In this document: positions 6,169-9,121 of the stretch, one piece after another
Numbering within the stretch: position 1 is the first letter of the stretch
Layout of the letters: every line of letters begins with the position of its first letter
NCBI GenBank assembly: GCA_905201565.1
Contig: CAJKOS010000068.1
Location: forward strand, 1-9,121
Length of the DNA stretch: 9,121 nucleotides
Direction of reading: 5' to 3'
Source of the DNA: an uncultured Erysipelotrichaceae bacterium
GTDB taxonomy: Bacteria; Bacillota_I; Bacilli_A; Erysipelotrichales; Erysipelotrichaceae
The notes under the pieces: generated by a model
Seen by the model: the letters and a program-made list of their open reading frames with translations, nothing else
What the model was told of the DNA's origin: nothing
Database searches by the model: none
Translations under genes and position numbers: made by a program

Positions 6169-7440
6169 TTATTCATCTTCTTCAATGCGTTCACGCCATA
6201 CCTTTGCGCCAAGCGCATTGAGCTTTTCATCAATGTGATCATAACCACGGTCAATGTGGTAGATATTGGAAATGGTTGTCACACCTTCCCCAATCAGTCC
6301 GGCAATCACCATTGCTGCACCACAGCGAAGATCTGTTGCACAAACCTTTGTACCATATAATGGGGTTGGACCATGGATTTCCGCAAAACCAGGACCAACT
6401 TCAATATTCGCACCCATCTTGATGAGCTCCTGGCAATGCTTGAAGCGTTCCACATAGATGGTCTCTTCTACCTTGGATTCCCCTTCTGCCTGGGTCATCA
6501 ATACGGTGAGTGGCTGCTGCAGATCGGTCGCAAAACCAGGATATGGTCTTGTTGTGACTTCTGTCGGTTTGAGGTGTTCTGTATGTTCAATGGTCACACT
6601 ATCCACCGTAACCTTCATATTCACACCCATTTCGTCAAGCTTCATCAATAAGGCTTCAAGGTGGTGAGGGATGATGTTATTGATCTTCACCTTCTTTGCA
6701 CAGGCTGCCGCAATGACAATGTATGTACCTGCTTCAATACGGTCCGGGATGATTTCATGGAAACAGCCATTCAATGACTTCACACCATCAATGGTGATCA
6801 CATTCGTACCTGCCCCACGAATTCTCGCACCCATCTTGTTGAGAAGTGTTGCAACATCGATGATTTCCGGTTCCTTGGCAGCATTTTCAATGGTTGTTCT
6901 GCCTTCCGCATAGACAGCAGCCATCATGATGTTGATCGTTGCGCCAACTGAAGAAATATCGAGGAAGATCTTATCACCAACAAGGCGGTCTGCTTTGATT
7001 TCATAGCAGCCCTTCTTATATTCAACCGTTGCCCCAAGGGCTTCAAATCCCTTGAGATGAAGATCGATTGGACGAGGACCAAGATAGCAGCCACCCGGCA
7101 TCTTCATGCGCACATAGTGGTATTTGCCAAGGAGTGCACCCATAAAGTAATAGGAAGCGCGCAGCTTTGTGACCGCATCTGCAGTCAGGTCTACATTTTC
7201 CATATGGGTTGGATCAATAATCAGATGATCTGGTGCTGTCTGTTTGACATCCACATTCAATATTCTTAATATTTCTGAAAGGTTTTTGACATCCTCAATT
7301 TCCGGTACACCAACAATGGTCACCGGACCATTTGCCAGAACCGCTGCAGGAATCAGGGCAACCGTCGCATTTTTACTGCCGGATATAGTCACTTCTCCTT
7401 CCAGCTGATGTCTTCCTTCTATCTTAATCACTTTTGGCAT
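6169..7440 (-). CDS. murA: UDP-N-acetylglucosamine 1-carboxyvinyltransferase
   Basis: The 423-residue cytoplasmic enzyme transfers the enolpyruvyl group of PEP to UDP-GlcNAc, the first committed step of peptidoglycan synthesis and the fosfomycin target. Visible residues are K22-N23 in ISGSKNATVALIPAA, the PEP/fosfomycin cysteine C118 in MPGGCYLGPRPIDLH (so intrinsic Cys-to-Asp resistance is absent), D306 in GFATDLQQP (E. coli D305) and R398 in HIDRGYDHIDEKL (E. coli R397). The length is standard. The ATG at 7440 has AAAGGAG about 7 nt upstream. It follows the RpiR-family gene by 18 nt without a terminator, so it is probably co-transcribed. Low-GC Gram-positives often carry two MurA paralogues; proximity to rpmE hints at the MurAB/MurZ lineage, which is inference only. 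Confidence 0.96.
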   Translation of the reverse strand: MPKVIKIEGRHQLEGEVTISGSKNATVALIPAAVLANGPVTIVGVPEIEDVKNLSEILRILNVDVKQTAPDHLIIDPTHMENVDLTADAVTKLRASYYFMGALLGKYHYVRMKMPGGCYLGPRPIDLHLKGFEALGATVEYKKGCYEIKADRLVGDKIFLDISSVGATINIMMAAVYAEGRTTIENAAKEPEIIDVATLLNKMGARIRGAGTNVITIDGVKSLNGCFHEIIPDRIEAGTYIVIAAACAKKVKINNIIPHHLEALLMKLDEMGVNMKVTVDSVTIEHTEHLKPTEVTTRPYPGFATDLQQPLTVLMTQAEGESKVEETIYVERFKHCQELIKMGANIEVGPGFAEIHGPTPLYGTKVCATDLRCGAAMVIAGLIGEGVTTISNIYHIDRGYDHIDEKLNALGAKVWRERIEEDE

Positions 7441-7458
7441 ATTCTGACTCCTTTCCGC

Positions 7459-8304
7459 TTATCGCCTGTTCTGTAACATATCCCGAACATGTTCAGCAGT
7501 TTCCATATTGTTATCGTAATTCTTCTGAAGAACAAGAGAACCAAGAATTTCTGAAACCATCATCATGCCCATCCATTTTCCCAACAACACAGAATTTCCT
7601 TCGTTATTAATTGGCACGCTGATTGTGACTGTCGCAAGAGACTGCAATGCAGTTTTCTTGGAACCGGTAATCAGTATAACAGGTATCATTCTTTCGTGAA
7701 GTATTTCTGCTGTCTTTAACAGGGCAGCACAATTATTCCCCGAAGAAATCAGCAATGCACACATCCTGAGGTTCATCAGCGCCGCATCTGTTTCCTGCAA
7801 GCCTGGAACTGAGCTGACACTGGTATCCAGACCACAGAAACCAAGTTCTGCGGATATTTTCACCGCCGGAAGAAAATCATCTCCCATCGCAAACAACCGC
7901 ACCCTTCCATGCATGGAGAGCAGCTCTGCAGCTTCTTCCAATGCCTTGTAATCCAGTTCATTATAAACAGATGTGATGGCATGATAACACAACGAATAAA
8001 CCTTCTGTGCAACCTCGGAAGAAGTATCCCCTTTTTCTATCAGTACCGTTGTACCAGCAGAAGAATCATTCAGATAAAATGTGTTAAATTCCTTTGCCAG
8101 CTGTACGCACAATTCCTTATGTCCACTGAAACCAAGTTTTTTACAAAAGCGGATAATCGTACTCTTTGAGACATACAGCGTATTAGACAATTCATCGAGG
8201 GACATCTCGAGCACTTCTTTTGAATGGTTACACAAATAGGTTGCAATCTGATTCTCAGAAGAGGTGAAATGATCTCTGTTCTTGATCTTATCTTTTATTA
8301 ACAT
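7459..8304 (-). CDS. RpiR/MurR-family transcriptional regulator with SIS domain
   Basis: The 281-residue protein has an N-terminal RpiR helix-turn-helix domain (residues 1-75; HTH about 34-59 in MSLDELSNTLYVSKSTIIRFCKKLGF) and a C-terminal SIS (sugar isomerase) domain (about 122-250). Family members sense phosphosugars and control sugar or amino-sugar genes. The SIS domain looks divergent: the usual GxGxS loop reads AMGDDF, while the second motif is LLISSGNN. The ATG at 8304 is kept because the HTH domain aligns from residue 1, although the upstream AGGG is only 1 nt from the start codon. It is followed after 18 nt by murA, so it may tie cell-wall precursor synthesis to an amino-sugar phosphate signal; this is inference from position. 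A terminator precedes it, so it heads its own unit. The ligand is unknown. Confidence 0.88.
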   Translation of the reverse strand: MLIKDKIKNRDHFTSSENQIATYLCNHSKEVLEMSLDELSNTLYVSKSTIIRFCKKLGFSGHKELCVQLAKEFNTFYLNDSSAGTTVLIEKGDTSSEVAQKVYSLCYHAITSVYNELDYKALEEAAELLSMHGRVRLFAMGDDFLPAVKISAELGFCGLDTSVSSVPGLQETDAALMNLRMCALLISSGNNCAALLKTAEILHERMIPVILITGSKKTALQSLATVTISVPINNEGNSVLLGKWMGMMMVSEILGSLVLQKNYDNNMETAEHVRDMLQNRR

Positions 8305-8313
8305 ACCCTATTC

Positions 8314-8319
8314 ATTTTA
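8314..8319 (-). promoter_or_regulatory. Weak candidate -10 for the rpiR-murA unit
   Basis: TAAAAT (minus, 8319-8314) lies 9 nt before ATG 8304, and the hexamer 17 nt upstream (TTTGCG) is a poor -35. If used, the leader would be only a few bases long. The gap between the preceding terminator and the start codon is so short that a promoter must lie about here or inside the terminator. Confidence 0.3.
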
Positions 8320-8338
8320 CTAAAAAATCACTGTTCCG

Positions 8339-8363
8339 CAAAAGAAAAGTGCCATATGGCACT
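8339..8363 (-). terminator. Intrinsic terminator after the 101-residue membrane protein
   Basis: Minus strand AGTGCC (8363-8358) and GGCACT (8353-8348) form a six-pair stem around ATAT, followed by TTTTCTTTTG. It begins 4 nt after the stop codon of the membrane-protein gene. Confidence 0.82.
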
Positions 8364-8367
8364 CAAT

Positions 8368-8673
8368 TTACATAATCGCCTGAACGATCATTATGATGTA
8401 CTGCACAAGAATAACAACTGAAATCATTGTCCATACAACCATGGAAGGAAGATTCAGCTTATGCTTTTCCTTTCTGCGCCAGATATACCAGATGCCAATC
8501 GGTGGAAGAAGAACAGCAAGCAGGATAGCAATCCAGTTTTCCTTGGAAAGCAGATCCACAATTCTCTGCTGAGACTCTACTTCAGTTGTCTTGGCAAGCT
8601 CTGCTTTAATCCGGGCATTTTCTTCCTTCAGCTCTTCCGGTGTCAGCTTCTTGCGCTTGGATGACTTTGCCAT
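8368..8673 (-). CDS. Small two-helix membrane protein of unknown function
   Basis: I do not recognise this 101-residue protein. It starts with a lysine-rich, probably coiled-coil segment (residues about 1-45, KRKKLTPEELKEENARIKAELAK). Two hydrophobic segments follow: WIAILLAVLLPPIGIWYIW (47-65) and a second at about 78-101 that runs to the C-terminus. Between them is RRKEKHKLNLPS, a basic loop that suggests both the N-terminal coil and the loop face the cytoplasm or that the helices form a hairpin. The LLPPIGIWYIWRRKE stretch resembles short membrane hairpins in several small bacterial proteins, but this does not identify a family. The ATG at 8673 follows AAAGGAA. A TATAAT upstream and terminators on both sides make it monocistronic. 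Clean gene signals argue that it is real. Confidence 0.78.
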   Translation of the reverse strand: MAKSSKRKKLTPEELKEENARIKAELAKTTEVESQQRIVDLLSKENWIAILLAVLLPPIGIWYIWRRKEKHKLNLPSMVVWTMISVVILVQYIIMIVQAIM

Positions 8674-8714
8674 TTCACGATTCCTTTCACTTTGTCAATA
8701 AAGTTAACGTATCT

Positions 8715-8720
8715 ATTATA
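8715..8720 (-). promoter_or_regulatory. -10 element for the small membrane-protein gene
   Basis: A perfect TATAAT lies on the minus strand (8720-8715), about 41 nt before ATG 8673 and just after the upstream terminator. The -35 region is T-rich (from the terminator tract) and has no clear consensus. Transcription would start near 8708. Confidence 0.55.
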
Positions 8721-8732
8721 CTACTAAGCACC

Positions 8733-8763
8733 AAAAGAAAAAAGACAGCCATTTCTGACTGTC
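8733..8763 (-). terminator. Intrinsic terminator of the PTS permease gene
   Basis: Minus strand GACAGTC (8763-8757) and GGCTGTC (8750-8744) pair over 7 bp including one G-U pair, with a six-base loop. They are followed by TTTTTTCTTTT (8743-8733). It lies 31 nt after the permease stop codon. Confidence 0.9.
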
Positions 8764-8794
8764 TCAACAAACAATACGATTTGTCTCTTTCTGA

Positions 8795-9121
8795 TTAAGC
8801 CTCAGCAGCTGCAGCTGTCTTGTTTGCTGCAATAACAAACGGTGTGTAAATCAGGATGGAAGAAGAAACAGCAATCAGCTGTGTCAGACCAGCCATGAGG
8901 TTTCCACCTGCACCAAGGAAACCGAGAATACCAACCGGTGTAGTCCACGGTGCGTCAATAACGAATTTCGGAGAGAAGCCAACTGAAATCAGAATATAAC
9001 CAATGAGGCAGCATACTACCGGAGAAAGGAAGAATGGAACTGCGAACATCGGGTTCATAACCATCGGCATACCGAAGATGATCGGTTCGTTGATGTTGAA
9101 AAGACCGCATGGAATAGCGAG
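8795..9121 (-). CDS. PTS EIIC permease, lactose/cellobiose family, C-terminal fragment
   Basis: The reading frame is open to the right edge of the window, giving the last 108 residues; the start is outside. The visible part begins LAIPCGLFNINEPIIFGMP and so includes the NINEP signature of Lac-family EIIC proteins (CelB, ChbC, LacE). It is followed by hydrophobic membrane segments (NPMFAVPFFLSPVVCCLIGYIL; QLIAVSSSILIYTPFVIA) and the PWTTPVGILGFLGAGGN loop. EIIC forms the membrane channel that takes up a beta-glucoside-type disaccharide as its phosphate; the exact sugar cannot be read from this end. The protein stops after a short alanine-rich tail without an attached EIIB domain, so EIIA and EIIB are probably separate. 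A strong terminator follows, making this the last gene of its operon. Confidence 0.93.
   Translation of the reverse strand, partial: LAIPCGLFNINEPIIFGMPMVMNPMFAVPFFLSPVVCCLIGYILISVGFSPKFVIDAPWTTPVGILGFLGAGGNLMAGLTQLIAVSSSILIYTPFVIAANKTAAAAEA

Overview
The window looks like a chromosomal segment of a low-to-mid-GC, anaerobic, fermentative Firmicute. The evidence is strict co-orientation of all genes on the minus strand, GGAGG-type ribosome binding sites, hairpin-plus-T-tract terminators, a BlaI-family repressor, an RpiR regulator, a Lac-family PTS permease and a glycyl-radical pyruvate formate-lyase. An Erysipelotrichales-like gut anaerobe is my guess from protein flavour and base composition; it is not proven by the sequence.

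Layout in the direction of transcription (high to low coordinates). (1) The C-terminal end of a lactose/cellobiose-family PTS EIIC permease (9121-8795) ends in a strong terminator. (2) A 101-residue two-helix membrane protein of unknown function (8673-8368) has its own -10 and terminator. (3) An RpiR/SIS-family regulator (8304-7459) and murA (7440-6169) are 18 nt apart and probably co-transcribed. (4) rpmE (bL31, 6076-5873) has a good sigma-A promoter, a short hairpin in its leader and a terminator. (5) pflA (5753-5019) and pflB (5017-2753) are 1 nt apart, in the order activase then enzyme. Upstream is a perfect FNR-type palindrome placed where a class II activator would sit. (6) A 157-nt gap holds a 62-nt stem structure and a possible leaderless promoter, followed by tcdA (2595-1873) and its terminator. 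(7) A BlaI/MecI-family repressor (1785-1432) and a four-helix membrane protein with an SseB-type C-terminal domain (1427-192) are 4 nt apart. Their promoter contains a TACAnnTGTA-class operator. (8) The 5' end of NADP-type glutamate dehydrogenase (106-1) has a promoter overlapped by one of two similar palindromic boxes.

Most of the window is housekeeping and central metabolism: anaerobic pyruvate cleavage, peptidoglycan precursor synthesis, a ribosomal protein, tRNA modification and ammonia assimilation. The most unusual unit is the BlaI-like repressor plus four-helix/SseB membrane protein. It has the outline of a BlaI-BlaR1 signalling pair, but the membrane partner has no visible zinc-peptidase motif. 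The pfl control region is the clearest regulatory reading. No IS elements, CRISPR arrays, tRNA or rRNA genes were seen, and no gene-free stretch exceeds 300 bases.
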